A stretch of DNA of 64,000 bases from Micropterix aruncella (taxonomy: Eukaryota; Arthropoda; Insecta; Lepidoptera; Micropterigidae). The stretch's first letter is position 1, and each line of letters begins with the position of its first letter. The notes under the pieces are model-generated. The model was not told the DNA's origin and searched no databases. It saw only the letters and a list, made by a program, of their open reading frames with translations. The position numbers and the translations under genes were made by a program. Below are positions 10,900-20,839 of this stretch, piece after piece. The stretch spans positions 4,649,424-4,713,423 of the forward strand of contig OX155954.1 of NCBI GenBank assembly GCA_944548615.1, in the 5' to 3' direction.

Positions 10900-11235
10900 G
10901 CATTCTGGCGCCCATGTATGGCTCGAGCAATCAGCGCGCTGAAGCGCATACGCGCATGAGGAATAACAGTACGCGCGAAGTTACGACGTTAATAAAAAGC
11001 CGCTCCTTATGGACCCGTAATGAATGCAACAATGGAGAGAATAGAGGATCGGAGTCCCGCTATGGAGACGGCGGAGGTCGAGCCCGCCCCCGCGCGGCCG
11101 GGTCAGGCGCCCGCGCGGTGCCGTTAGAGGGCGCCGCCCCAGCGACGGGCTTCGACCGGGACGGGGACGCCCATCGTCCGGACGATCCAGTCGGACCACT
11201 ATTGGGGGTGGGCAGGTCCGCTTGATACGACAGCA
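10900..11235. other. CpG-rich block, unassigned
   Basis: The block is strongly G+C rich with many CpG between about 11040 and 11215, in sharp contrast to its flanks. Overlapping frames on both strands are rich in Arg, Ala, Gly and Pro, as any GC-rich DNA would give, and none has a family motif. It could be a promoter-proximal island or first exon of an unseen gene, or part of an unrecognised repeat. Confidence 0.35.
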
Positions 11236-11239
11236 GTGT

Positions 11240-11530
11240 TTGTTTGAAAAACTTTATTGCATACACAATAGAGTACAACTTGGTGCCAAGTGGCAATATC
11301 TTACGATAGTGACTAACAGTTTATGTAAGAAAATGAATAGATAACAAGCGTGATTATTTAAAGTAGTGGTCATATTAAATGAGTACTTACAGCTACATAA
11401 TAAATATAATAATGAAAATAAGTCAGAAATTAATAACATATGTCAACTTAATATCGAAGGGAGGAGTGGGGTTTAAGGACTAAACTAGAAATTGTGGGGG
11501 GGGGGGGGGAGGGGTATTTATATATTAATG
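11240..11530 (-). mobile_element. Possible LINE 3' UTR in antisense, plus G-tract
   Basis: On the minus strand GCAATAAAG precedes TTTTTCAAAC near 11245-11262. Just upstream in that sense is a TTGCCACTTGGCACC motif, resembling the 3' UTR motifs near 12740 and 6790. No tail or coding part was confirmed. A run of 14 G lies at 11496-11509. Confidence 0.3.
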
Positions 11531-12149
11531 TCCCCCATAGGTTTTTAAATCCGAGAATGTTTTCAATTTGTGTGTGGTGTTTCAAGTAGTGTTTCAAGCT
11601 ATTGTCCTCGCCATCGGATGAGCTACATTAGGTTAGACCCGAGTATAAAGGCTAATTAGCATTTTATAAACTAGCAACTGCAGGGGAGATTGATTAGTTG
11701 ACAAGTTGTATAATATTAAGTGTCAAGTGTAGATAATACGTTTAGACGGTGTTCAATGCTGCTTGCAGGTCTGTTCGTGTCAAAAAATCGAGGACGAAAA
11801 ACGGTTAGAATTACGAAACATTTTTAAAAAGATAGTCGCGTCGCATACATCGCATCAGAAATCGGAAATCGGAAAATTTAAGAGATTATGGCAAAAAAAT
11901 GGATAAGCAGAAGACTTTAGCATGGAGCTAGTGATAAACTTCCAGGAAGTGATTAATGAGGATCCAACTGAATTTTGTAATTCAATGCTAATAACAGGAG
12001 ATAAATTAAAGGGAAATTGATTATTGTTTGGCCAACCATAGCAAATTCGGATATTTTTTTTTCAGGGACAAATGTACTTTTTTTTTATTTATGTAAAAAA
12101 CACATTTGGGAATCACGAATCGTTAGATTTGCAAATAGTTTAAAATTTT
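11531..12149. other. Unassigned intergenic DNA
   Basis: AT-rich with poly-T runs near 12052-12086. No coding or repeat signature was recognised. Confidence 0.4.
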
Positions 12150-12713
12150 AATCAAATGCGTTAGTTCGTGCGACTACAAACATAATAATAATTATAATCA
12201 TAATATACAACAAGAAATTGCATATCCTCCCCTTGATTAAGCGGCGTGAAACTGCGGACTTAACCTTTTTGCTAAAAATCAACTCCAATAATATTAACTG
12301 TCCCGACTTACTAAATAAAATTAATCTCCGTGTTCCTTCCAAACTCAATAGATTTAACCCTGCTCTTCATGTTCCTCATGCTGGTAGGTATCAACTATAG
12401 GCAAAATGCATTTCTGTGGCGAACAAGTGACAATTTCAATGATTTGATTAAACGCTTTGACTTTGATCTATTCTGTACGAGTACTCAGCTAGGCAGCGGC
12501 TGAACAGTAAATTCTTTAGCATTAATTGTTGAATATTTTTTTATGTATTTTTAATCGATAGCATTAATTGAAAGATCACATATGTTTCTACAACGTTACT
12601 TAAACGTGAAAACCTTTAATTGGCGCACTGTTATCCTACTCTGTCTTTTTGTTAAATTATAATTAGCTGTTGGTTTTCCTAAAAATAAATAAATAAATAA
12701 ATACATAAAATAA
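12150..12713 (+). pseudogene. LINE ORF2 C-terminal fragment with (AAATA)n tail
   Basis: The frame at 12218-12400 reads LIKRRETADLTFLLKI, CPDLLNKINLRVPS, then HVPHAG. This is the RR.T.DL.FL.K....DCPDLL..I.FRVP pattern found near the C-terminus of many insect non-LTR retrotransposon reverse-transcriptase proteins. After a frameshift the protein continues in another frame (NYRQNAFLWRTSDNFNDLI) to a stop near 12501. A 3' UTR follows, ending TTGGTTTTCCTAAAAATAAA with an AAATA tail. The 5' part is missing. A second copy lies inverted at 40675-41060. Confidence 0.72.
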
Positions 12714-12800
12714 ATAAATACAATTATAATACAAACAGGCGAGCTTATCGCCACGTGGCAACGTCTTACAACTAACCTAATCACAGTGGTGCATGAGCGC
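12714..12800 (-). mobile_element. Antisense LINE/SINE 3' end abutting the previous tail
   Basis: Right after the AAATA tail lies GGCGAGCTTATCGCCACGTG, whose reverse complement resembles the GCC-xx-GGC 3' UTR motif at 6790. It is probably a second retroelement fragment in opposite orientation, joined tail to tail. Confidence 0.35.
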
Positions 12801-13179
12801 ATTGTGGAAATAAAGATTATTAAGTTCATCTACATAAAATACAGACCACTAAATGTATTTAAAACTAAGAGTGCACGGGAAAAGAATATTGGGAGAGGAA
12901 GAGGGGAGAGAGGGAAGAACTGGTTACTTCTTAGAAAAGTAGTAATCGTTGAGGTGAGTCTTAAATGATGGTAAAGAAGGCGAGTTTCGTATATTTGCAG
13001 GATATCGATCCAGAGTCAGGCTACTTGGAGACTATCGAATGCGTGCTGTATCATCGTTCAGTCGGCTATCAGGCGCAAGCTGCATGGAACCGTTCGGCTC
13101 CTCCGATTTTGATATACCTAAGAACGAGGTACGATAATTTTAGAATTATTAGCACATTTTCTAGGTAAAAGATTTACGG

Positions 13180-13565
13180 CAAAAAGTCGTAAAGTGGCGG
13201 CCGTTTCGGCGGCTCTGTAGAAGGGAACGCGGACTCTGCCCAGGCCGTAGATCACAATATCGGAGACAGAGACGCGTGTCGCCTTTGACGAAACTGACAA
13301 TAAATCGTGCCTTTGTACGCTAGTCGCCGGCCGTCGATCACACGGCGAAACATAGACAATTTCGAAATGCAAATCAAACATGGCCGACCGTGAGAGCGCA
13401 TGCGAAACGGCAGAAAAAGGGAACCTTACAAACTGGAAGTATTTCACGCGAAATGACGCGCGCGGACGGCCTATCGCGATGGCACTTCCGATCTCTCCAT
13501 CGGACGACCCCAAAGGGTATTTGGTCAGACTCATATCAAATAAAGTGACCGACGCTTTTTAGCAA
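13180..13565. other. CpG-rich block with a short ATG frame
   Basis: The block is G+C and CpG rich against AT-rich flanks. On the plus strand AACATGG at 13377-13383 opens a 60-codon frame beginning MADRESACETAEKGNL and ending at 13562. On the minus strand a 138-codon frame (13118-13534) overlaps it. Neither has a recognised domain, and only one at most could be real. It may be a first exon or promoter island. Confidence 0.3.
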
Positions 13566-13734
13566 CGATATTGGAAGCCGTTTGTCCGGTCCCTACATAC
13601 AGTATAAATTTTGAATTAGCAAAATCCGTTTTTAAAAATAAAATTTTTTTGGAAACATTTTTTTATTTATTCTTTTGTTTTTGTTAAATTTGAAATACTT
13701 GACTGATAAATAAAAGTTTGATAAGAGTTGAGCA

Positions 13735-13945
13735 CACTACGCCATTTAGCAATAAGTAAAATATCGCTAATAAGCAATATTCGCGATATTTTTATTAACG
13801 TGAGATGGCGCAACGCGCTCAACTTTTTATACTATTTTTCAAAACATAAAAAAAAACAAATTTTCAACAAACTTTTTTTTGTTTTCCTGTTTTTTTGTAA
13901 TTAAAAGTTGCCTTATTGATCGTACTGATTCACCCACTTCAAGGT
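13735..13945. repeat. Foldback plus terminal piece of a MITE family
   Basis: GAGTTGAGC near 13736 pairs with GCTCAACTTTT near 13819, and AATAAGTAAAATATCGC pairs with GCGATATTTTTATT inside, giving a hairpin of about 90 nt. Downstream, TTAAAAGTTGCCTTATTGAT...CACCCACTTCAAGG (13901-13945) matches the terminal inverted repeat of the composite element at 34974-35944. It is therefore a partial relative of that element. Confidence 0.5.
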
Positions 13946-14825
13946 GTCACTAAATAACAACTCAACTGTAGATGCAAGATGACCGGCTGTTCTGTTGTAG
14001 GCCCATGCTGTCACGGGGCGGATTAAGTGGATTAGTGATGTTGAGCGGTGGATAAAAACGATTTATCGAGTCGATTTTGTTGATTTTGGTAGAGGTTAAA
14101 GTGAAAATTTAGTCGATTTACGATATCCTCTAAGTGTTGTTTTAAGTCAAAGTCAAAAATAAAAAAACAGTCCATTTATTTGGCATAAAAACTCATGTTA
14201 CTAAGCCAATCATTCGATCGCGGACTCCAAAAAGTAATGTATCTAACCGCAAATATTACAACTTAACGAGAAGGCTAAAACCATAACAAAATAGCTCGCA
14301 TATGTGTAACTAATGGAAGCAGTGTTTCTAGATAATGATATCAATAGAGGGGAACACGAAAACATGAGGCAAGAGTGAATTGAGTCGTTCGCCGAACGCG
14401 GTTGACTATTAAATCGCTGATGTACTGACTTGCAGAACGACAGCCTAATGGGAGAATCGGGACCCAAAGGCGAACTCAAAATGAAAAGCCAATTATGTGC
14501 AATCCATACGAGGCGATTACGCGAAACGTCGTACAATTACGAGGCGGGCGTGTGTCGGTCGTGTAGCGTCGCGTCGCCGCAACGCGGGACGCCCAACTTT
14601 AGCCACGCTTGCTCGCGCGACCAAAATCGCAAATGACTCCGTCAGGGATCCCTGCAAAAAGAGACCTCCTGTGAGCGCATGCTCTCCTAATAGATACTGA
14701 CGATGATTGGGCTGTTTACATATGGAATCCACGCAAGTCGAGTCGCGCATATTATCACACCAGCCTTATTATTGTCATTATACAAAACCTACATCAGAGC
14801 AATGTTATCGTGTGGATTCTAGATC
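13946..14825. other. Unassigned, with a CpG-rich patch
   Basis: Bases 14500-14640 are CpG-rich (TCGCGTCGCCGCAACGCGGG). Overlapping frames of 67-97 codons occur on both strands with no motif. Nothing else was identified. Confidence 0.35.
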
Positions 14826-15223
14826 TTGAATCATTACTATGTGAACGATGAGGATCCCCTCGAGAAAGTCCAGCGCAGAGCGAACAAGATGCCGATGGGT
14901 TTTAAAAATATGGAATACTCAGGAAGACTCCGCAGATTGCAACTGCCCACACTCAAAGACCGTCGGATCAGGGATGACCTCTATGAGACGTATACGATCC
15001 TCAACGCATGCTATAATTTCCCCGAGTTGTCTTCAATCTTTAAACGGAACCGCATGCATTATCTGTTAGGGCACGACTTAAACTGGAGAAAATACGATTC
15101 CACACCGATTCTAGGAAACACTTCCTAGGTAATCGGACTGTTGACCAGTGGAACAGTTTGCCTGCTGAAGTGGTTGAAGTGGGTATTGTCGACGTATTTA
15201 ATAACATTCTAGACGTACATTAA
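14826..15223 (+). pseudogene. CR1-like LINE ORF2 C-terminal fragment
   Basis: The frame starting 14826 contains LEKVQRRANKM, then YSGRLRRLQLPTLKDRRIRD and DLYETYTILN. This is the LE(R/K)VQR.A.....YE.RL..L.L.TL..RR.R.DL...YKI.N signature at the end of CR1/L2-type reverse-transcriptase proteins. After a frame change near 15100 it continues FLGNRTVDQWNSLPAEVVE to a stop at about 15224, again matching the family (WN.LP..VV). The frameshift and missing N-terminal ~85% show it is dead. The AAAAAACGTAAATAA after the stop may be a degraded tail. Confidence 0.75.
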
Positions 15224-15240
15224 AAAACGTAAATAATCTC

Positions 15241-15286
15241 AGTTTTAAAATCAGACATATCAGCAATTATGTCTGATTTTAAAACT
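15241..15286. repeat. Perfect 19-bp stem hairpin
   Basis: AGTTTTAAAATCAGACATA at 15241-15259 is exactly complementary to 15268-15286, with an 8-nt loop. There is no poly-T run directly after it. It sits between the LINE relic and the CpG-rich block. Confidence 0.8.
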
Positions 15287-15289
15287 GCC

Positions 15290-15900
15290 TGTCTGTAAAA
15301 CATAAAACGCCATCTGCGTCTGCGGAGTGGCGGCCACATGCGAATTTTGTTCAACGGCAGTACAGTCGGCGCGGACGACGCTTGTAGTATAATGTCTAGT
15401 AATCGTATTGCGATTTTAATAGTCTTTGTGGCTCGTGACGGCGCTCGCGTTGATTTCAATGTTGCTCTAAAAGAGCTAGGGTTGGAACTCACGGCGCGGT
15501 TTTTACCCGCGCCAGCCGCGGTTACGGGCCCGCGGCCTCCGGAGAATGCAGATATGTATGTAAAATCGCAATTTTCACGGCGCAATTTACGCCCGCAGCG
15601 GGAGCCATTGTTCGCGGCGACCGCAGCGTCTGCGGGCTACTAGTGGAACCGCGCGGGCAGTGGTTACCCGTAAGCTTGGCGGCCGTTGCCCGCGCACTCT
15701 GCCGACGATTCGCGGGCGACGCGGTGCAGGCGCGTGGGTGTGGCTATTCATTTGCCGCGCGACTTGCGATTTACTCACGCCAAGTTTATGGGCCGTCTTC
15801 CGCAGCGGCTGCGTGACCGCGCAAATCTGCTGTGTCGTGAATTTTGAAATAAAACAGTTGGCATGCAGCCGCGGCGGGCGCAGGTGAAAACCACGCCGTG
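15290..15900. other. CpG-rich block with repeated CCGCAG/CTGCGG words
   Basis: Dense CpG and short recurring words (GCGGGC, CCGCAGCG, CTGCGGGC) run across this block. Overlapping frames on both strands (for example 15220-15585 minus and 15338-15643 plus) have no motif. It may be a CpG-rich regulatory island or repeat, but nothing identifies a gene. Confidence 0.3.
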
Positions 15901-15987
15901 AGTTTTAAGCCCTACTGTCTGTATACTGTGGCTTGCGACGTTATAACGTGGATATATCCAGAGTAATCCAGAATGCACCTTAAGGGT

Positions 15988-16598
15988 AGCTAATGGGCCC
16001 AGTGCAACTGAGTCATTATGACCCATGTGTTAGGGTCGGCCGAACTCACAGGTCGACACCCATACGGCAGTCTCTAAGCAGAATTGCGAGCCCGGGTAGG
16101 ACTCTGTGCCTTAGAGCCAGTTCCCCTGGGAATCGTAATTCGGGCGCTCCTGGACTGTGCATTCCGACAGATAGCTGGGGGAGTCTAAAAACGGCTTTGT
16201 TTCCTGTAGAGCGGAGGTGGTTGTTAACCTTACTGCAACTGCTCTTGACACGACCAATCGGCTACCCGATACCAGGTGAAGAGCCGGGCAAAGGATGCCG
16301 TGGTACGCGATAGATTCGGTAAACACCGAATCACCGCTACGTAAGGGCTAGCGACCTCGAATCCGTAACCAGTCGAGACGCCGGAGAAATCTGGTTGGTA
16401 CTGAAAGTAAGGGCGCGAGTGTTAACCCGGTGTGTGCACACCCGGTTTCTCGCGGTATATTGGTCTCTTACTGTAGAGTGACGTAACTAGACAAAGAACT
16501 GTTTCGTTCCTGTCCTCTACGCCCACATCACGGGAGGGAGAACTATCAAATATTGTTAAAACTTCCAGAGGTCGTCCGTTGTAGTCGACACCTTCAAG
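15988..16598 (+). repeat. GC-rich ~690-bp repeat, copy 1 (diverged)
   Basis: This runs from TAATGGGCCC to GTAGTCGACACC. It shares ordered blocks with 17230-17897: GGGTAGGACTCTG, TTCCCCTGGGAATC, GGGGGAGTCTAAAA, TTTCCTGTAGAGCGG, AGCCGGGCAAAGGATGC, GATAGATTCGGTAAA and GGAAGTAAGGGCG-like pieces. Copies are well diverged from each other. No coding frame is conserved between copies, so it is treated as non-coding. Confidence 0.75.
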
Positions 16599-17229
16599 TG
16601 CACTCTAAGGATGAGACCTCCTATTTCCCTGCTCCACATCAGTGACAATAAAAAAAATAATTACATCCGCATTGCTGTCTGTAAATCTCGTTGATGTTTA
16701 CATTTCCGGATAAAATTTCCAAGTATACGATCCAGTTTTCTAAGCGATTAAAAGTAATAAAACAGCGCTCTCTCGATGAAGGCAATTAAACAATCAAACC
16801 GACATGATAGTTATCTCGACGCGAACGTTATTTCGAAATCAATCTAATCGCACACGGGCACGTTTGTTATGACTCTGCCGAGCACACATTAAGCTAGAGA
16901 GCGATATGCACCGGGGCGCGGTGTCGAGTGATTGACAAGCGACGGTACGCTTTCTCGTCGTCAAAATGGAACATGCACTTACTAATGTTATTGGAGTGGA
17001 TATCGGAATGATTCCTTCGGTATCAGCGAGAGAGTAAGTGGGCCCGTGGGTCGCGAGCGGCAACGTAACGCCGTCGTCTGCCCGCCGCCTATAATAGCCC
17101 AGTCATTTCGCTGCACTTTCTAACAGGTAACTTTTGTTTTTTAGCGGGCACGACTGAGGCACCGATAGTCGATCGATGCTCGCACGACAAAACTACGCAA
17201 ATGGCGAAGCTCCCATTCGAGGGAGGGAG
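16599..17229. other. Unassigned spacer between repeat copies
   Basis: AT-rich to 16850, then moderately CpG-rich. No gene or element ends were recognised. Confidence 0.4.
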
Positions 17230-17897
17230 GTAGTTAATGGGCCCTTGCTGAGTTGGCCACGAAGACCCATTCTGTTCAGGGTTGGTTACACTCACGGGTC
17301 AACACCTATCCGACGGCCTCCACGCATGAAGTGCGAGCCTGGGTAGGACTCTGGCCTTGGTTAGTTTCCCCTGGGAATCAACCTTCTGGCGCTCTTGGAC
17401 GGTCTGCGCACCGTGCGGCGTAAGCCAATCGACTGCGCACTCTGACTAACAGTCAAGGGAGTCTGGAAGCAGTACTGTTTCCTATAGAGCGGGGGTGGTT
17501 GCGGACATTACGGCGACTGCTCTTGAAACGGCCATCGGCTATCCGATCCTGGGTGAACAGCCGGGCAAAGGACGCTGTGGTCCGCGATAGATTCGGTAAA
17601 TACCGTTTCACCGCTTCGTAAGGGAGAGGACCGCGCAAGCGACCCCGAACTCGTAACCAATCGAGAGACTGGAGTAATCTGGTCACAATTGGAAGTAAGG
17701 GCGTGAGTGTAAGCCCGCCGGGTAACACTCCTGGCTATCTCGCGGTTAAGGCGTTGGCCTCTTACGGGCTTGTGGCGGAGCTAGATGGTGGACTGTTTTG
17801 TCCCAAGTCTTCTGCGCTCACTCCAGGGAGATAGAACGACTAATCGTTAAAACTTCCTGAGGTGACGGGCTCGCCCGCTGTAGTCGACAACCCTAGT
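17230..17897 (+). repeat. GC-rich ~690-bp repeat, copy 2
   Basis: This begins AGTTAATGGGCCC and ends GTCGACAACCCTAGT, the same limits as the copy at 33231-33920 read on the other strand. The two are highly similar throughout. A 91-codon minus-strand frame (17453-17728) and its counterpart at 33401-33751 arise from the shared sequence but show no known domain. Confidence 0.8.
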
Positions 17898-18079
17898 TGC
17901 CTCCCCTTTGCACTTTGCAAATTATATCCTAATACGTTTTAAACAAAAAAACCTTGATAAACTAATTTTATTATACAAAACAAACAATAATAAACCATAT
18001 ATTGTTATATTATTAAACAAACAATAAACTTTAATTAATCTGTAAAAACCGATGAAACTTTAAATATTCACTTCTCTTA

Positions 18080-18394
18080 ATATTTTTGTGGTAAACTTTT
18101 TTATGACATATTTGAAATTCACCTTTTTCAATACGTCGTATTCAGTGCCCTTAAAATGGCAAGTCGTCGATGATCGGTGACAATTTTGTGCAGTTTTAAC
18201 TACGAAAAAGATCGTTCACCAGTAGCGTTCGTAATCATGAGGCATCTATAAATTTTCATCGCTGTCGTAACATTCGGAAACGTTGATTGCGCCATATTCT
18301 CAAAAAATATCTTGAACGATTGCGATGCGGGTACTGTTTTATCAGCGTTTTGTACTTGTGATAAATACTTAAAGTGAACTGCAAATTCTAACAT
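18080..18394 (-). pseudogene. hAT-like transposase C-terminal relic
   Basis: The minus strand reads FPNVTTAMKIYRCLMITNAT followed by GERSFS, then a stop and LKLHKIVTDHRRLAILRALN. This is the P.....L..Y..IP.T.A..ERSFS.LK..K...R....RL..LA dimerisation region of hAT-superfamily transposases (here TNATGERSFS). The in-frame stop after ERSFS and later stops show decay. Upstream sequence (SQSFKIFFENMAQ) is consistent with the same protein. No 5' part or terminal inverted repeats were located. Confidence 0.68.
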
Positions 18395-18499
18395 TTTTAC
18401 GAAGACATTTTATGGAAGACAATTATCGCCTTTGGGCAGCATCTTTAATATCAACGTCTGATTTTGAAAGATTTTTTTTGCTATCTATTAGAAACAATC

Positions 18500-18640
18500 G
18501 TTGTTGTCACGGAGCCCCTAAAAGGCGCGGGGCCCATAGGCCGTTACCTACTTGGCCTATTGGATAATCTGGCACTGGTACGTGGGCTCCTGAATGGAAA
18601 CCGGTGACAGTCGCTGCCATCACTCCACTAAGGTGACAGT
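18500..18640 (-). repeat. Short GC-rich patch, possible retroelement piece
   Basis: On the minus strand AACGGCCTATGGGCCCCGCG precedes CCTTTTAGGGGCTCC. A loosely similar GGGGCCTTTGCACTCTTCGG stretch lies near 24250. No coding signal was established. Confidence 0.2.
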
Positions 18641-18759
18641 CGTTGCGACCTTTTCCTTCCAAAATATAGAAACAAGTGTCAGCGAAGGCATTTCTTTTTA
18701 TGGGAAGGTTTTCATTTTCATTTATTTCATTCATACAAGAAAATATATGAGAATCATTT

Positions 18760-19170
18760 AAACACAATAATTCTGCGCCACTTCTAACTAAGCAGCGCCT
18801 GTTTCAAAAAAGACACCAATTTTATATGTTTAAGGCATAATTTAAAAAAAATATATATTTCTAATCTATTGGATTCATAAGCTAAGATCAAAATAGTTCT
18901 GAAATTGTTATAGTAAAATAAAACAAACAAACAATCAAAATATTAATTAAATAATAAAAGTAAGTTAAAGAAGTATAAAATAAATCCAAATTCTTAATAT
19001 TACGTAATAGACATAAACATCTCAATTCATTCTTGTATAGGTAATTTAGGTACATTGTCAGAAATATTAGGGTGTGTAACTTATGTGTGTATAAATGCAT
19101 TGCTATTTTTGAAATTTCATAGGGATACATTTAGTTTGGATGTTTTCATTATTAATTAACCACCGAATGA
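18760..19170. repeat. Dispersed repeat also present at 51185-52005
   Basis: Ordered matches include ACTTCTAACTAAGCAG, GCGCCTG/GCCAATTTTATAT, ATAAAATAAATCC, TGTGTGTATAAATG, GGATACATT and the end TTAATTAACCACCGAATGA. A partial relative (CACTCCTAACTAGGTAGTGC) lies at 45255. The copy at 51 kb has an extra internal segment. It probably derives from a retroelement 3' region in antisense, given the poly-T/(TTTA) run that precedes the two other copies. Confidence 0.6.
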
Positions 19171-19627
19171 GGCATTTTGTAAAATCCACCTGCTGAACCA
19201 TGTTGCTTTGACAGGAGGGCTTCCGCTAGCGCCGCAGTTAATATTTTTGGAAATTAGAGTTGTTATTTTTTTTTGTCCTTAAGGGATATTTCTCAATTCA
19301 GGATGACTTTATTCCAAGGCTGATTCATTAGTTTAAATTTTAGGGGTCTATCCACCCTTCCGACGTCAATGTGGCAACCTCCCAGTGATTTTATTTTATT
19401 GATTTTTATTGATAAATTATATATTTTTTTTCGTAAATAAAAAAAAATCTTTTTTATTTATTTCTGCCTTTTGTTTCTTTCTGCATTTTAGTGCTAGTGT
19501 TTATTTTTTTTAATTTCATTGATTGCTAGATTCAGTTATCGCAAAACGAGGAAGGTTAAAGAGTTTCTCCTTTTGTACGCTGGGAGGAAGAGTTTTTTAG
19601 CAGGCTTCGTCCACTAATAAAAAAATA
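19171..19627. other. AT-rich spacer
   Basis: Long T runs and low-complexity AT sequence (19268-19520). No gene was recognised. Confidence 0.5.
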
Positions 19628-19873
19628 TTAGGTATATTTAAAAATAAATAAATATGTAGTCCAGTAACCGTTGTGTGACATAGGTAAGTGTCGCTCCAGT
19701 TTTTGATAGGAAATTCCCATTTTACGTCGGTGGACCCATGTGGTTATTGCATTTATTTCAGCATCGATTTCACGCTCAATCTTATAGCCATTAAAATTGT
19801 ATAACTTGTCGTAAAACTCATTTCCACGTTTTTCTCTATATGGTATGTTTAGGATATCCCCATAAAGGCCTTT
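19628..19873 (-). CDS. Hypothetical open frame (82 codons, no start at its 5' end)
   Basis: The minus strand is open from a TGA at 19874-19876 down to a TAA at 19628-19630. The peptide looks coding rather than random: it is balanced and charged, for example YREKRGNEFYDKLYNFNGYK then KIEREIDAEINAITTWVHRR and KMGISYQKLERHLPMSHNGY. No Met stands at the beginning, so it would be an exon or an old transposon fragment. A possible splice acceptor (ATATACAG) lies just upstream but is in another frame. I do not recognise the family. The last ~9 codons run into AT-rich repeat. Confidence 0.3.
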   Translation of the reverse strand, partial: KGLYGDILNIPYREKRGNEFYDKLYNFNGYKIEREIDAEINAITTWVHRRKMGISYQKLERHLPMSHNGYWTTYLFIFKYT

Positions 19874-20251
19874 TCATAAAACTCATACTGTATATTTCAA
19901 TTAAACTATGCTTACCGGAAACAAAAAGCAGCCGAATGCTTACATCGTTATCGTCATCGAATGAAGATTGAACGCAAGTGACGCATCAATGCCATGTTCC
20001 AGGAGTTCTCAGTGTAAAATGAAACGGTTGAAAAACAAAGATTTAGAGAAGACGGTCCTCAATGGGATATGGAAAGGAATTTTGTTTGTGAAATTGATCA
20101 TTGTGTAAATAATGAACTCGTACAATTCTAACCTGTTAACTGAGCATGACGTTTATATACGTCAAACGTAAACAGCATCGAGTATAGGTAGGACGTATAG
20201 AAACGTCCTCGAAATATATGTTGTACCCTTGAACGGGCGGGACTTGTTTTT
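19874..20251. other. Unassigned intergenic DNA
   Basis: No element ends or coding motifs were recognised. Confidence 0.4.
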
Positions 20252-20567
20252 AACACGCTTTTATTAGGTCGACCTGTATGTAACTATGTATGTAATGGAA
20301 TCTAAGGTAACTAATTTAACCATCTTTCAAGGATTGTAGCGACATGAAAATTGGCAGCTGTATGTAGTTCTTATGACAATACAATAATATGGTACTGTCG
20401 AACTGATCTGATGATGGAGTCGGAAGATATGAACTGGAACTTCATGATGGAACATCGTATCATAGCTGTGTTTGGACTTGTTAGAAAAGTATTGGAATGA
20501 ACTTTGACCACGATTAGGTTTCAAGGTCTGATGATGTGGTTTTTACGTGCATTTATAAAAGCGTGTT
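20252..20567 (-). mobile_element. MITE with AACACGCTTTTAT terminal repeats, copy 1
   Basis: It starts AACACGCTTTTAT and ends ATAAAAGCGTGTT, perfect 13-bp inverted ends. The body matches 31589-31963 in reverse, including GGTCGACCTGTATGTAACTA and a TATGATACGATGTTCCATCA block. Open frames inside are conserved between the copies only because the DNA is similar. The superfamily is unknown. Confidence 0.72.
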
Positions 20568-20804
20568 TTTAGTGTATTTCGTTTAACATATCTGTGAGTC
20601 ATCGGTACGTGTATTGACATGAATTTGAGGTCAGGCGCGCATTGCGGTGCGTATTATTTCCGGAGAATTTGTGGACTATAAACGCACATGGAACCGCGCA
20701 CTACACGGGTCGGATTTAAATTGTGTGGATTGTTGATGAAAAAATATATGTTTCATTGTCTTTAAATTAATTCTAAGCATTGATAAAAAAAATAATAATA
20801 ATAA

Positions 20805-20830
20805 ATTACGTCATGCGGGCGTGACGTAAT
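20805..20830. promoter_or_regulatory. Palindromic CRE-like site pair
   Basis: ATTACGTCA, an 8-nt spacer (TGCGGGCG), then TGACGTAAT: two inverted 9-mers that each contain the TGACGT core bound by CREB/ATF-type bZIP proteins. GCGCGCCCG follows at about 20851. There is no adjacent gene to attach it to, so a regulatory role is inferred only. Confidence 0.3.
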
Positions 20831-20839
20831 AACACGTCT

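Noticed and set aside
13118..13534. 138-codon minus-strand frame as a gene
   Set aside because: No motif, overlaps a plus-strand ATG frame, and long open frames are expected by chance in CpG-rich DNA.
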